A stretch of DNA of 64,000 bases from Flavobacterium yafengii (GCF_030010375.1 NZ_JASCRY010000001.1:1364001-1428000); one strand, 5' to 3'; counted from the stretch's first letter, positions 18,249-29,314 are shown. The notes: generated by a model not told the origin, from the sequence alone. A program made the numbers and translations.

Positions 18249-20000
18249 ATGAGAATCAATTTCCAAAATAAAATAATTATAAGTTTGTTACTTATTGCAT
18301 TTCAGTTTTCGTTTGCACAAAAGAAAGAGCAAATAGGAACCGAAACTGTAAATGTTGTAAAACCATATACACCAAAAATTTCGGATGCTTTTAAAGTAAA
18401 AGAAATTCCAGAACTAGATGATGAAGGAAATTCCAAGAAAGAAAAGATAAAATACACGATTTTCTCTTTTCCGGTAGCATCTACTTTTACACCGTCAAAA
18501 GGAAAAGCTGAAGGTGTAGAAAAAGAAAAACAAGCGCATTTATTTAAAAATTACGCCACTTTTGGAGTTGGGAATTACGGAACCTTTATTGGGGAATTAT
18601 TCGTAAATCATGATCTTAATGACACGGATTATGTTGGTGGAATGTTCCGTCATCATTCGTCTGAAGGCGGAATTCAAAATGTAGCATTAGAAGATCGTTT
18701 TTATGACACATCGATTGATTTGATGTATGGTTCCAATCAAAAAGACGTGTCTTGGAATCTTGATTTAGGGTATCAAAACCAAATTTATAATTGGTATGGA
18801 TTACCTGAAAATTTTGGGAGTACTTTGACGCCTCAAGACAGAGTGACTTTAATTAACGGAATTAATCCACAGCAAACTTACGGTACGATATCATTAGGCG
18901 GAAATGTAGCATTTAACGAAAGTATTTTAAACAAAGCAAGTCTTAAATACAATCATTTTTCGGATGCTTCCGGATCTTCGGAAAATCGATTTTATGCAAA
19001 GCCGACAGTAGAATTTGATGTAATGGAAAGTGCTGTAAAAACAAATATAATTGTTGATTATGTTGGTGGAAGTTTCAAGAAAAATTATTCAAATACGAAT
19101 ACTGAACGTGTGAAATATGGTTTTACAAATTTTGGAATTGTTCCTAGTTTTGTAATGCAAGAAGATGATTGGACGTTGAATATCGGAGCTGGATTGTTTT
19201 ATAGCTTGGATAATGTAAATAGCAATAATAAGTTTTTAGTGTATCCGCAATTCAATGCTTCGTATAAAGTGGTTGGTGATTTGATGATTTTCTATGCTGG
19301 AGCCGAAGGGAATTTGGAGCAAAATTCCTATATGGATTTTGTGAATGAAAATCCGTTTTTATCACCAACATTGAATATTGCGCCAACAGACAAGCAGTAT
19401 GATGTTTTTGCCGGATTAAAAGGGAAATTGACTAATAATGTGAGTTATAATATTAAAGCTTCGTATGTAAACGAAAGAAATAAAGCCTTGTTTAGAAGCA
19501 ATGATTACAATGAAAACACGAGTAATGATGATTATGCGTATGGAAACTCCTTTCAAGTAGTGTATGATGATATGAAAACATTGAGTTTTTACGGAGAATT
19601 AAAAGCTGATTTTTCTGAAGATGTTACTTTTGGAATCAATGGAACTTTCAGTAGTTATACCAATGATCTTCAACAAGAAGCTTGGAATTTACCAACAATA
19701 AAAATAAATTCAAATCTTGATTTTAATATAACAGAGAAATGGTTCGCTGGTGCAAATGTGTTTTACGTAGGTGAGCGAAAAGATTTCCAGATAAATACTA
19801 ATTTTGTGACTAACGCTGCTCCAGTAACTTTGAAGTCTTATTTTGATGTCAATGCAAATGTAGGATTCAAATACAGCGACCGATTGACTGCTTTTGCAAG
19901 AGCCAATAATATCACTAATAATGCCTACCAAAAATGGTTGAATTACCCAGTTCAGGGATTTCAAGTGATTTTAGGAGTGAACTATAAATTTGATTTTTAA
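18249..20000 (+). CDS. Outer-membrane beta-barrel, TonB-receptor-like without a recognisable plug
   Basis: A 583-residue exported protein: signal peptide (IISLLLIAFQFSFAQ, cleaved near 23), a proline/lysine-rich linker (about 24-85, including VVKPYTPKISDAFKVKEIPEL), then an aromatic-rich barrel from about residue 95 to the end, with a C-terminal strand finishing in VNYKFDF (terminal Phe). The barrel resembles TonB-dependent receptors (AFARANNITNNAYQKWLNYP near the end), but the usual 120-residue plug and TonB-box-like start are not evident. Its proximity to the 1004-residue TPR protein suggests a periplasm/outer-membrane pair; the cargo is unknown. Confidence 0.75.
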   Translation: MRINFQNKIIISLLLIAFQFSFAQKKEQIGTETVNVVKPYTPKISDAFKVKEIPELDDEGNSKKEKIKYTIFSFPVASTFTPSKGKAEGVEKEKQAHLFKNYATFGVGNYGTFIGELFVNHDLNDTDYVGGMFRHHSSEGGIQNVALEDRFYDTSIDLMYGSNQKDVSWNLDLGYQNQIYNWYGLPENFGSTLTPQDRVTLINGINPQQTYGTISLGGNVAFNESILNKASLKYNHFSDASGSSENRFYAKPTVEFDVMESAVKTNIIVDYVGGSFKKNYSNTNTERVKYGFTNFGIVPSFVMQEDDWTLNIGAGLFYSLDNVNSNNKFLVYPQFNASYKVVGDLMIFYAGAEGNLEQNSYMDFVNENPFLSPTLNIAPTDKQYDVFAGLKGKLTNNVSYNIKASYVNERNKALFRSNDYNENTSNDDYAYGNSFQVVYDDMKTLSFYGELKADFSEDVTFGINGTFSSYTNDLQQEAWNLPTIKINSNLDFNITEKWFAGANVFYVGERKDFQINTNFVTNAAPVTLKSYFDVNANVGFKYSDRLTAFARANNITNNAYQKWLNYPVQGFQVILGVNYKFDF

Positions 20001-20008
20001 CTTTTTAC

Positions 20009-20169
20009 TTAACCACCAAGTTCACAAAGAAAGCGCAAAGACCACAAAAAAATATTTAAGATTTTAGGTTAACCTTTTGCCTTTTTTGGTTAAAATTTTT
20101 TAAATATAGAAATATAATTAAAAAAAAACTTCGTGAACATTGTGCTTTCTTTGTGAACTTTGTGGTTAA
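20009..20169. repeat. Inverted repeat with 29-bp arms
   Basis: Left arm 20009-20037 and right arm 20141-20169 are complementary at 27 of 29 positions and flank a roughly 100-base AT-rich centre. The left arm reads TTAACCACCAAGTTCACAAA and onward, ending in AAGCGCA. Each arm also contains AAAG-rich tandem similarity (ttcacaaag). It lies between the barrel gene and the GreA-C-like gene. It resembles intergenic repeats I recall from flavobacterial genomes; no transposase is present. Confidence 0.75.
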
Positions 20170-20179
20170 ACTTTAATAA

Positions 20180-20629
20180 ATGACTTTCAAACAAAAAATA
20201 CATACCCATTATTTACAATTAGTTCAGGACAGAATCGATGTTTTTAAAGACATGATTGCCGCACTTACTGAAGATTCTAAGAACGATGCCAAAGGTTCTG
20301 CCGGAGACAAACATGAAACCGCTTTATCAATGATGCACATTGAGCAGGAAAAACTTAATCGTAAATTGACAGAAGTATTGGATCAAAAAACAGTTTTGGA
20401 TAAAATTGACGCTACTGCAATTGCTGAGACTATTATTGTTGGGAGCTTGGTAAAAGCAAACGGAATCTATTTGTATCTGAGTGTGGCGCTTCCAAAAATT
20501 AATGTCGAAGGAATCAATATTATCGCATTATCACCGCAATCTCCTTTGGGAAATAAACTCATTGGAAATCAAGAAGGTTTTACTTTTGAGATTAATGGTA
20601 CGAAATATTTGGTGGAGACTATTGAATAA
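20180..20629 (+). CDS. Small protein with GreA/GreB-like C-terminal domain
   Basis: A 149-residue cytoplasmic protein. The N-terminal half (about 1-75) is helical and charged, with a coiled-coil look (HIEQEKLNRKLTEVLDQ). The C-terminal end SPQSPLGNKLIGNQEG followed by FEINGTKYLVETIE strongly resembles the GreA/GreB C-terminal FKBP-like domain (SPLGKALLGK-type motif, then a short beta ending). True GreA has two acidic residues at the coiled-coil tip for transcript cleavage; here the helical part is shorter and I cannot identify that tip. It may bind RNA polymerase, but that is inference. Homologues are sometimes mislabelled as 3-oxoacyl-ACP synthase, which the sequence does not support. Confidence 0.7.
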   Translation: MTFKQKIHTHYLQLVQDRIDVFKDMIAALTEDSKNDAKGSAGDKHETALSMMHIEQEKLNRKLTEVLDQKTVLDKIDATAIAETIIVGSLVKANGIYLYLSVALPKINVEGINIIALSPQSPLGNKLIGNQEGFTFEINGTKYLVETIE

Positions 20630-20728
20630 AATCCCTTATAATTGCTGATGCTTGCATCCGTCTTATCTGCATCCCATTTTACAATCCTCAACTTCGATTC
20701 TGTTTTTATTCTCTTTTAATTACATTTT

Positions 20729-20784
20729 AAACACAAATGCTATTTTTTGGTTGTTATTTATAACTAAAAATAGTATTTGTGTTT
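20729..20784 (+). promoter_or_regulatory. 18-bp inverted repeat upstream of the first asparagine synthetase
   Basis: AAACACAAATGCTATTTT (20729-20746) pairs with AAAATAGTATTTGTGTTT (20767-20784), one G:T wobble in 18, around a 20-base loop. The right arm contains the TTTGTG that forms the likely -33 element (TTG at 20777-20779, 25 bases, CATCTTTG). It could be an operator or an earlier terminator; there is no adjacent U-tract beyond TTTTT. Confidence 0.45.
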
Positions 20785-20850
20785 TTCAATTAGAACTATA
20801 ACTCCATCTTTGCCTTATCAAAATAAACAAAACATTAAAAATATATAGTT

Positions 20851-22527
20851 ATGTGCGGAATAGTATGTGCCTTTGATTTAAAACAAAAAGCGGAAGTTTT
20901 AAGACCGCAAGTATTAGAAATGTCTAAAATTATCCGTCATCGTGGACCGGACTGGAGTGGAATTTTTAGTAATGAAAAAGCCATTTTGTCTCACGAACGT
21001 TTGGCGATTGTTGATCCTGCTTCAGGAAAACAACCGTTGTTCAGTGAAGACAAACAACTTGTTTTAGCGGCAAATGGTGAAATCTATAACCACAGAGAAT
21101 TGCGTAAACAATTTGAAGGTAAATACAACTTTCAAACAGAAAGTGACTGTGAAGTAATTCTAGCACTTTACAAAGAAAAAGGACCTCATTTTATAGATGA
21201 AATGAACGGAATTTTTGGATTTGCCATTTATGATGTAGAAAAAGATGAGTATTTTGTTGCTCGTGATCACATGGGAATTATTCCATTATACATTGGTTGG
21301 GATGAGCACGGAACTTTTTATGTAGCTTCAGAATTGAAAGCATTAGAAGGATATTGTACCAAAATCCAATTGTTTCCTCCAGGACATTACATGACGAGCA
21401 AAGACGGTGAATTTGTACAATGGTACAAAAGAGAATGGATAGATTACGATGCCGTAAAAGATAACGTGACCAGCATTGACGAAATTAAAGTGGCTTTAGA
21501 AGCTGCGGTTCACAGACAATTGATGAGTGATGTGCCTTATGGTGTTTTGCTTTCGGGAGGTTTAGATTCTTCTATTACTTCGGCTGTAGCCAAAAAATAT
21601 GCGCAAAAACGAATCGAATCTGGGGATGTTGCCGATGCTTGGTATCCGCAATTGCACTCTTTCTCAGTAGGATTAGAAGGTTCTCCAGATTTAGCAGCGG
21701 CTCAAATTGTGGCGGATCATATTGGAACTATTCACCATGAAATAAAATTCACTATTCAAGAAGGTTTGGATGCGGTTAAAGATGTAATTTACAACTTAGA
21801 AACGTATGATGTGACTACGATTAGAGCATCGACACCAATGTGGTTAATGGCGAGAGTTATTAAATCAATGGGGATCAAAATGGTATTGTCAGGTGAAGGA
21901 GCAGATGAACTTTTTGGAGGATATTTGTATTTCCATAAAGCGCCAAACGCAAGAGAATTCCACGAGGAAAACGTACGTAAATTAGGTAAATTGCACATGT
22001 ATGACTGTTTGCGTGCGAACAAAAGTTTAGCAGCGTGGGGAATTGAAGGACGTGTGCCATTTTTAGATAAAGAATTTATGGATGTGGCAATGAGAGTTAA
22101 TCCACAAGATAAAATGATCAATGCAGAACATCCAATGGAAAAATGGGTCGTTCGTAAAGCTTTTGAAGAGATGTTGCCGCCAAGTGTTGCTTGGAGACAA
22201 AAAGAACAGTTTAGTGATGGTGTAGGATACGGTTGGATTGATACTTTGAAAGAAGTGGTAGCTGTTGAAATTTCGGATGAACAATTAGCAAATGCTAAAT
22301 ATAAGTTCCCTTTACAAACGCCAACTTCAAAAGAGGAATATTATTATCGTTCTATTTTTCATGAGCATTTTCCAAGTGATGCAGCTGCTTTGTGTGTTCC
22401 GCAAGAAGCAAGTGTGGCGTGTAGTACAAAAATTGCCTTGGAATGGGATGAAGCATTCAAGAACATGAATGATCCATCCGGAAGAGCGGTAGCTAGTGTA
22501 CATGATGATGCATATGTAAAAGCATAA
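20851..22527 (+). CDS. asnB: Asparagine synthase B, glutamine-hydrolysing (copy 1)
   Basis: A 558-residue cytoplasmic enzyme making asparagine from aspartate, ATP and glutamine. Cys2 (after Met removal) is the N-terminal nucleophile of the class II glutaminase domain, with HRGPD, NGEIYNH and the ESDCEV block (about 1-195). The synthetase domain has the PP-loop SGGLDS (235-240), STPMWLM and LSGEGADELFGGY, as in E. coli-type AsnB. A strong hairpin terminator follows (22561-22590). A second asnB-like gene lies 2 kb downstream with a similar promoter and the same terminator stem, so the pair arose by duplication. Confidence 0.96.
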   Translation: MCGIVCAFDLKQKAEVLRPQVLEMSKIIRHRGPDWSGIFSNEKAILSHERLAIVDPASGKQPLFSEDKQLVLAANGEIYNHRELRKQFEGKYNFQTESDCEVILALYKEKGPHFIDEMNGIFGFAIYDVEKDEYFVARDHMGIIPLYIGWDEHGTFYVASELKALEGYCTKIQLFPPGHYMTSKDGEFVQWYKREWIDYDAVKDNVTSIDEIKVALEAAVHRQLMSDVPYGVLLSGGLDSSITSAVAKKYAQKRIESGDVADAWYPQLHSFSVGLEGSPDLAAAQIVADHIGTIHHEIKFTIQEGLDAVKDVIYNLETYDVTTIRASTPMWLMARVIKSMGIKMVLSGEGADELFGGYLYFHKAPNAREFHEENVRKLGKLHMYDCLRANKSLAAWGIEGRVPFLDKEFMDVAMRVNPQDKMINAEHPMEKWVVRKAFEEMLPPSVAWRQKEQFSDGVGYGWIDTLKEVVAVEISDEQLANAKYKFPLQTPTSKEEYYYRSIFHEHFPSDAAALCVPQEASVACSTKIALEWDEAFKNMNDPSGRAVASVHDDAYVKA

Positions 22528-22560
22528 ACACTATTAAAATAAGATTTTAGAAATAGATTA

Positions 22561-22590
22561 AAACGCTCTCCATTTCGAGAGCGTTTTTTT
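22561..22590 (+). terminator. Rho-independent terminator of asnB copy 1
   Basis: AACGCTCTC, six-base loop, GAGAGCGTT, then seven T. The stem is the same as that of the terminator behind the second copy at 26145-26178. Confidence 0.9.
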
Positions 22591-22681
22591 ATGGAAATTA
22601 TTTTTATGGAGAAGGATACAATTTGAAAAAACGTTATAATTACGCAGAGTTTTTTATATTAGCATAACTAAATTGTTTACT

Positions 22682-24307
22682 ATGAAATTTATTACATTAT
22701 TTCTTGCTTTATTTTTATTGATTTCCTGTGATCAAAAAAATAAGATTTCCGTTGATACCATTATTACAGATGCCACTATTTACTCGGTCAATAACTCTTT
22801 TGCGGAGGCTTCGGCTATGGCAATAGATAAGGGAAAAATTGTGGCTATTGGTACAAATCGTGAAATTGCAAAACAATATGAATCCAAAAATACGATAGAA
22901 GCGGAAGGAAAATTTATTTATCCTGGTTTGATTGACGCGCATTGCCATTTTTACAGCTATGGATTGAGTTTGCAGGAAGCTGATTTGCGCGGTACCAAAA
23001 GTATGGGCGAAATAATTACTCGTTTAAAGGCTTTTCAAAAAGATAAAAATCCAACGTTTATTGTAGGTAACGGTTGGGATCAAAACGATTGGAAAGTCAA
23101 AAAGTATCCTACAAAAGCAGATTTAGATGCTGCATTTCCTGATATTCCAGTAGTATTGAATAGAGTAGACGGGCATGCAATTATCGTAAATAGTAAAGCA
23201 TTAAAATTAGCTGGAATTACAAAAGATACGAAAGCTGTTGGTGGTCAGATTGAAATAGCAAATGGGGAACCAACAGGGATTTTAGTAGATAATCCGATGG
23301 AATTAGTGTTTAAAATAATTCCAAAACCGACTCGTAAAATACAAATAGCCGCTTTGCTGGATGCTGAAAAAGTGATGTTTGATTATGGATTGACAACCGT
23401 AAATGATGCAGGATTGGATCCGGACATTATTCATTTGATGGATAGTTTGCAAAAAGCAAAAGTGATGAAGCTTAATGTGTATGCTATGGTTACTGCCAAT
23501 CAAAAAAATATCGATTTGTATCTAAAAAAAGGAATTTATAAAACGGATAATCTAAATGTACGGTCTTTTAAAATGTATGGAGATGGTGCTTTGGGTTCCC
23601 GTGGCGCTTGCATGCATAAACCGTATTCTGATAAGCCCGACCAATATGGTGCTTTGTTGGCACCAGTTCCAGAATTAAAAGAAGTAGCCAGACAAATTGC
23701 AGCTTCAAAGTTTCAGCTGAATACACATGCCATTGGTGATTCAGCAAATACGGTGATTTTGAAAATTTACGGAGAAGTTTTGGCAGGCACAAAAGACCGA
23801 AGATGGAAAATTGAGCACGCACAAGTTCTGCGTGAAGCTGATTTTGACTATTTCAAATTTGGAATTATTCCTTCGGTTCAACCCACGCATGCGACATCTG
23901 ATATGTATTGGGCTGAAGACAGATTGGGAAAAGAAAGACTGAAAAATGCCTATGCCTATAAAAAATTGCTTCAAAAAGCGGGAATGGTAGCTCTTGGAAC
24001 TGATTTTCCTGTGGAGGAAGTGAATCCGATGCTAACTTTTCATGCTGCAGTTGCGAGAAAAGACAGTAAGGAATATCCAAAAGGTGGTTTCCAAATGGAA
24101 AATGCGTTGACTAGAGCCGAAACTTTAAGAGGAATGACTATTTGGGCTGCTTTTTCTAATTTCGAAGAAAAAGAAAAAGGAAGTCTGGAAGTAGGAAAAT
24201 GGGCTGATTTTGTAATGTACGATCAGGATTTAATGAAAGTGGAAGAAAATAAAATAGTGAAAATGAAACCAACGAGCACGTATTTAAAAGGTCAGAAAGT
24301 CAAATAA
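22682..24307 (+). CDS. Amidohydrolase-family lipoprotein (YtcJ/NfdA-like)
   Basis: A 541-residue metal-dependent hydrolase of the amidohydrolase_3 group (reported members act on imides or N-substituted formamides). The frame opens at a TTG at 22673, but the ATG at 22682 gives a classic lipoprotein signal, MKFITLFLALFLLISC, so I use that; the enzyme would be anchored in a membrane facing the periplasm. Motifs: DAHCHFYSYG (HxH metal ligands, about 77-86), KMYGDGALGSRGA, NTHAIGDSA, IEHAQVL (His ligand) and GTDFPVEEVNPM (Asp ligand). It has no strong terminator of its own. It sits between the two asnB genes; the substrate is unknown and any link to asparagine metabolism is inference. Confidence 0.88.
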   Translation: MKFITLFLALFLLISCDQKNKISVDTIITDATIYSVNNSFAEASAMAIDKGKIVAIGTNREIAKQYESKNTIEAEGKFIYPGLIDAHCHFYSYGLSLQEADLRGTKSMGEIITRLKAFQKDKNPTFIVGNGWDQNDWKVKKYPTKADLDAAFPDIPVVLNRVDGHAIIVNSKALKLAGITKDTKAVGGQIEIANGEPTGILVDNPMELVFKIIPKPTRKIQIAALLDAEKVMFDYGLTTVNDAGLDPDIIHLMDSLQKAKVMKLNVYAMVTANQKNIDLYLKKGIYKTDNLNVRSFKMYGDGALGSRGACMHKPYSDKPDQYGALLAPVPELKEVARQIAASKFQLNTHAIGDSANTVILKIYGEVLAGTKDRRWKIEHAQVLREADFDYFKFGIIPSVQPTHATSDMYWAEDRLGKERLKNAYAYKKLLQKAGMVALGTDFPVEEVNPMLTFHAAVARKDSKEYPKGGFQMENALTRAETLRGMTIWAAFSNFEEKEKGSLEVGKWADFVMYDQDLMKVEENKIVKMKPTSTYLKGQKVK

Positions 24308-24424
24308 GTTTGTGAAATAACTTTGATGATTTACAGTTGTAACAAGATGTTTTGATTCGGTGGTATTTGAATTACATTTTTAATGTAAAATTTAATTTTT
24401 TGTTTTAAATATAAACTAAATAGT

Positions 24425-24462
24425 GTGTTTGTGTTTTGTATTTGTAACTGCTATCGCATATT
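24425..24462 (+). promoter_or_regulatory. Promoter region of asnB copy 2, related to that of copy 1
   Basis: TTTGTG (TTG near 24429), 25 bases, CATATTTG. The same spacing and TTTGTG element precede copy 1 (TTG 20777-20779, 25 bases, CATCTTTG). The stretches aactaaa...tagtg/tagta...tttgtgtttt are similar between the two loci, so the promoter was duplicated along with the gene. Confidence 0.45.
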
Positions 24463-24500
24463 TGTCGAGTTGAATTGGTAAAAAATAAAAATATAGTGTT

Positions 24501-26117
24501 ATGTGCGGAATATTAGTCATTATTGGAAGAGCAAAAGATGAACAATTAGTTGGAGAACTTTCGAAAAGAATGTCGCATCGTGGCCCGGATGAAAGTGATT
24601 TGCATGTTACCGAAAAAGGACATATTTTAAGTCATGAACGGTTGTCTATAATCGATTTGCATTCCGGAAAACAACCGATACAAGGAACAAAAACGGCCTA
24701 TATGGTTCATAATGGCGAAATATACAATCACCAGGAATTAAGAGATGGTGTTTTGAAGGACCATACTTTTAGAACGAAATCTGATTCAGAGGTTATTGTG
24801 CATTTGTACGAAGAGTTTGGCTACGATTTTTGTAATATGTTAGATGGAGATTGGGCTTTTGTAGTAGTCGATGGAGATGATTTTATTGCCGGTAGAGATC
24901 CAATGGGAGTAAAACCGTTGTATTATGGTTTGGACGAAAGAGGAAGAATCTATTTCTCCTCTGAAATGAAACCTATTGCGGATCAATGTAAAACATTTTC
25001 TACTTTTCCTCCGGGACATTTTTATACTCAAAAAACAGGTTTTGTAAAATATTACAAGCCGGAATATGAAGATTATTTAAAAGCAGATCAAGAATTAGAT
25101 TTGGAATTAATCAGAGAGACTTTGACCGAAGCGACTCGTAAACGATTAATGAGTGATGTACCTATTGGGGTATTGCTTTCGGGAGGATTGGATTCTTCCT
25201 TGACTTCGGCAATTGCTTCCAGATTATTGGCGGAAACCGGTAAAAAATTACATTCATTTTCTATCGGTTTAGATGCGGATGCTCCGGATGCGTCAGCTGC
25301 CAGAAAAGTAGCGGAGTATTTAGGAACAGAACATCATGAAGTTCACTTTACTATCGAGGAAGGAATTAAAATCTTGGATAAATTAATCTGGCATTTAGAA
25401 ACCTATGATGTTACTTCAGTAAGAGCAAGTACTCCAATGTATTTCTTATCTAAAGCGATTACGGATTTGGGAATAAAAGTGGTGCTTTCTGGAGAAGGAG
25501 CCGATGAGATTTTTGGCGGATATTTGTATTTTAGAAATGCACCTTCGATAGAAGATTTTCAAAAAGAAACAATCGAAAGAGTACAGAAATTATTCACTGC
25601 CGATTTATTAAGAGCTGATAAATCAACCATGGCTCATGGATTAGAGGCCAGAGTTCCGTTTTTAGACAAAGCTTTCTTAGATATGGCAGTTCGTATCAAA
25701 GCAGAAGAAAAGATGCCTAAAACGTACGAAGGAAAAGAAAAATACATTTTAAGAAAAGCATTTGATACTCCAGACAACCCGTATCTTCCAGAAGAAGTTT
25801 TGTGGAGGCAAAAAGAACAGTTTTCTGATGGTGTTGGGTACAACTGGATCGATAAATTAATTGATTATTGTGCTACTCAAGTTACTGATGAGCAATTAGC
25901 CGGAGCTGCAGCTGAATTTCCATATAATTTTCCCGCAACTAAAGAAGCTTATTTTTACAGATCAATATTTAATAAATATTATCCGCAAGTAAGTGCAGCT
26001 CAAACGGTTAGAAAGTGGATCCCAAAATGGCAGGAAAACCAAGATCCAAGCGGAAGAGCCAATGCAGCACACGTTCAGGCAGATACTGAAATTGCTAAAA
26101 CAGGAGCTACGGTCTAA
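24501..26117 (+). CDS. asnB: Asparagine synthase B, glutamine-hydrolysing (copy 2)
   Basis: A 538-residue paralogue of the gene at 20851. It keeps Cys2 (MCGIL), HRGPD, NGEIYNH and KSDSEVIVHL in the glutaminase domain and SGGLDS (227-232), STPMYFL and LSGEGADEIFGGY in the synthetase domain, plus RRQKEQFSDGVGY-type LWRQKEQFSDGVGYNW. It is 20 residues shorter than copy 1, mostly at loops and the C-terminus, and clearly diverged, so the duplication is old. Both catalytic halves look intact, so it should be active. The terminator at 26145-26178 matches the one behind copy 1. Confidence 0.95.
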   Translation: MCGILVIIGRAKDEQLVGELSKRMSHRGPDESDLHVTEKGHILSHERLSIIDLHSGKQPIQGTKTAYMVHNGEIYNHQELRDGVLKDHTFRTKSDSEVIVHLYEEFGYDFCNMLDGDWAFVVVDGDDFIAGRDPMGVKPLYYGLDERGRIYFSSEMKPIADQCKTFSTFPPGHFYTQKTGFVKYYKPEYEDYLKADQELDLELIRETLTEATRKRLMSDVPIGVLLSGGLDSSLTSAIASRLLAETGKKLHSFSIGLDADAPDASAARKVAEYLGTEHHEVHFTIEEGIKILDKLIWHLETYDVTSVRASTPMYFLSKAITDLGIKVVLSGEGADEIFGGYLYFRNAPSIEDFQKETIERVQKLFTADLLRADKSTMAHGLEARVPFLDKAFLDMAVRIKAEEKMPKTYEGKEKYILRKAFDTPDNPYLPEEVLWRQKEQFSDGVGYNWIDKLIDYCATQVTDEQLAGAAAEFPYNFPATKEAYFYRSIFNKYYPQVSAAQTVRKWIPKWQENQDPSGRANAAHVQADTEIAKTGATV

Positions 26118-26144
26118 AATAATAATTTGATTTTACATAAATAG

Positions 26145-26178
26145 AAAACGCTCTCGATTTTGAGAGCGTTTTTTTTGC
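26145..26178 (+). terminator. Rho-independent terminator of asnB copy 2
   Basis: AAAACGCTCTC, loop GATTTT partly overlapping the stem, GAGAGCGTT, then eight T. The stem is identical to the one at 22561-22590. Confidence 0.9.
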
Positions 26179-26202
26179 GGTTATATGAACAAATGTTAAT
26201 AA

Positions 26203-28242
<2,040 letters not shown>

Positions 28243-28248
28243 TAAAGT

Positions 28249-28311
28249 TTAATTGTTTATTCCGTTCATTGTTTAGTGATAAACGAAGCGATTAACGGAA
28301 TAAACAATTAA
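28249..28311. repeat. Perfect 18-bp inverted repeat forming a large hairpin between gyrB and mdh
   Basis: TTAATTGTTTATTCCGTT (28249-28266) and AACGGAATAAACAATTAA (28294-28311) are fully complementary, with an inner GTTTA-GTGA-TAAAC stem in the loop. It starts 6 bases after the gyrB stop. No T-run follows, so this may be a 3' stabilising structure or an intergenic repeat rather than a standard terminator. GCGATTAAC is directly repeated (28288 and 28312). Confidence 0.7.
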
Positions 28312-28357
28312 GCGATTAACCATAAAAATTAACTAATAACCGAATAAACTTTAAAAT

Positions 28358-29293
28358 ATGAAAGTTACCATTGTAGGAGCAGGAAATGTAGGTGCAACTT
28401 GTGCGGATGTAATTTCTTATAGAGGAATTGCCAGCGAAGTAGTGTTGTTAGATATCAGAGAAGGTTTTGCCGAAGGTAAAGCTTTGGATATTATGCAATG
28501 CGCTACCAATACGGGTTTTAATACCAAAGTGTCAGGCGTTACCAATGATTATTCTAAAACTGCTGGAAGTGATGTAGTTGTTATTACATCAGGAATTCCA
28601 AGAAAACCAGGAATGACTCGTGAAGAATTAATAGGTATAAATGCAGGAATTGTGAAAACGGTTGCTGAAAACGTATTGAAACATTCACCGGACACTATTA
28701 TAGTGGTAGTTTCTAATCCTATGGATACCATGACTTATTTAGCATTGAAATCTACTGGATTACCAAAAAACAGAATTATAGGTATGGGAGGAGCATTAGA
28801 TAGTTCTCGTTTCAGAACGTATTTGTCTTTGGCTTTAGATAAACCTGCAAATGATATTTCAGCAATGGTTATTGGCGGACACGGTGATACTACTATGATT
28901 CCTTTAACAAGATTGGCTTCTTATAATGGAATTCCGGTTTCTCAATTTCTATCGGAAGAAGAATTGCAAAAAGTAGCTGCAGATACTATGGTTGGTGGAG
29001 CTACACTTACGGGTCTTTTGGGAACATCAGCTTGGTATGCTCCAGGAGCTTCAGTTGCTTTCTTGGTTGATAGTATTTTGAATGACCAAAAGAAAATGAT
29101 TGCTTGTTCTGTTTTTGTTGAAGGAGAATACGGTCAAGAAGATATCTGTATTGGAGTTCCTTGTATTATTGGTAAAAATGGAGTGGAAGAAATCCTTGAC
29201 ATTAACCTCAATGAACAAGAAAAAGCTTTATTTGCTAAAAGTGCTGATGCTGTTAGACAAATGAATGATGCCTTAAAATCGATTTTAGCATAA
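28358..29293 (+). CDS. mdh: Malate dehydrogenase, NAD-dependent (LDH-like type)
   Basis: A 311-residue TCA-cycle enzyme interconverting malate and oxaloacetate. The NAD-binding GAGNVGATCAD (7-17) opens the protein. SGIPRKPGMTREEL (about 78-91) contains the substrate-binding arginines that mark malate rather than lactate specificity; VSNPMDTMTYLAL and the catalytic IGGHGDTTMIPL (His near 174) follow. Its length and motif type match the LDH-like MDH of Bacteroidota. A terminator lies at 29315-29339. Confidence 0.95.
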   Translation: MKVTIVGAGNVGATCADVISYRGIASEVVLLDIREGFAEGKALDIMQCATNTGFNTKVSGVTNDYSKTAGSDVVVITSGIPRKPGMTREELIGINAGIVKTVAENVLKHSPDTIIVVVSNPMDTMTYLALKSTGLPKNRIIGMGGALDSSRFRTYLSLALDKPANDISAMVIGGHGDTTMIPLTRLASYNGIPVSQFLSEEELQKVAADTMVGGATLTGLLGTSAWYAPGASVAFLVDSILNDQKKMIACSVFVEGEYGQEDICIGVPCIIGKNGVEEILDINLNEQEKALFAKSADAVRQMNDALKSILA

Positions 29294-29314
29294 AAAAATA
29301 CATATATAATAAGG

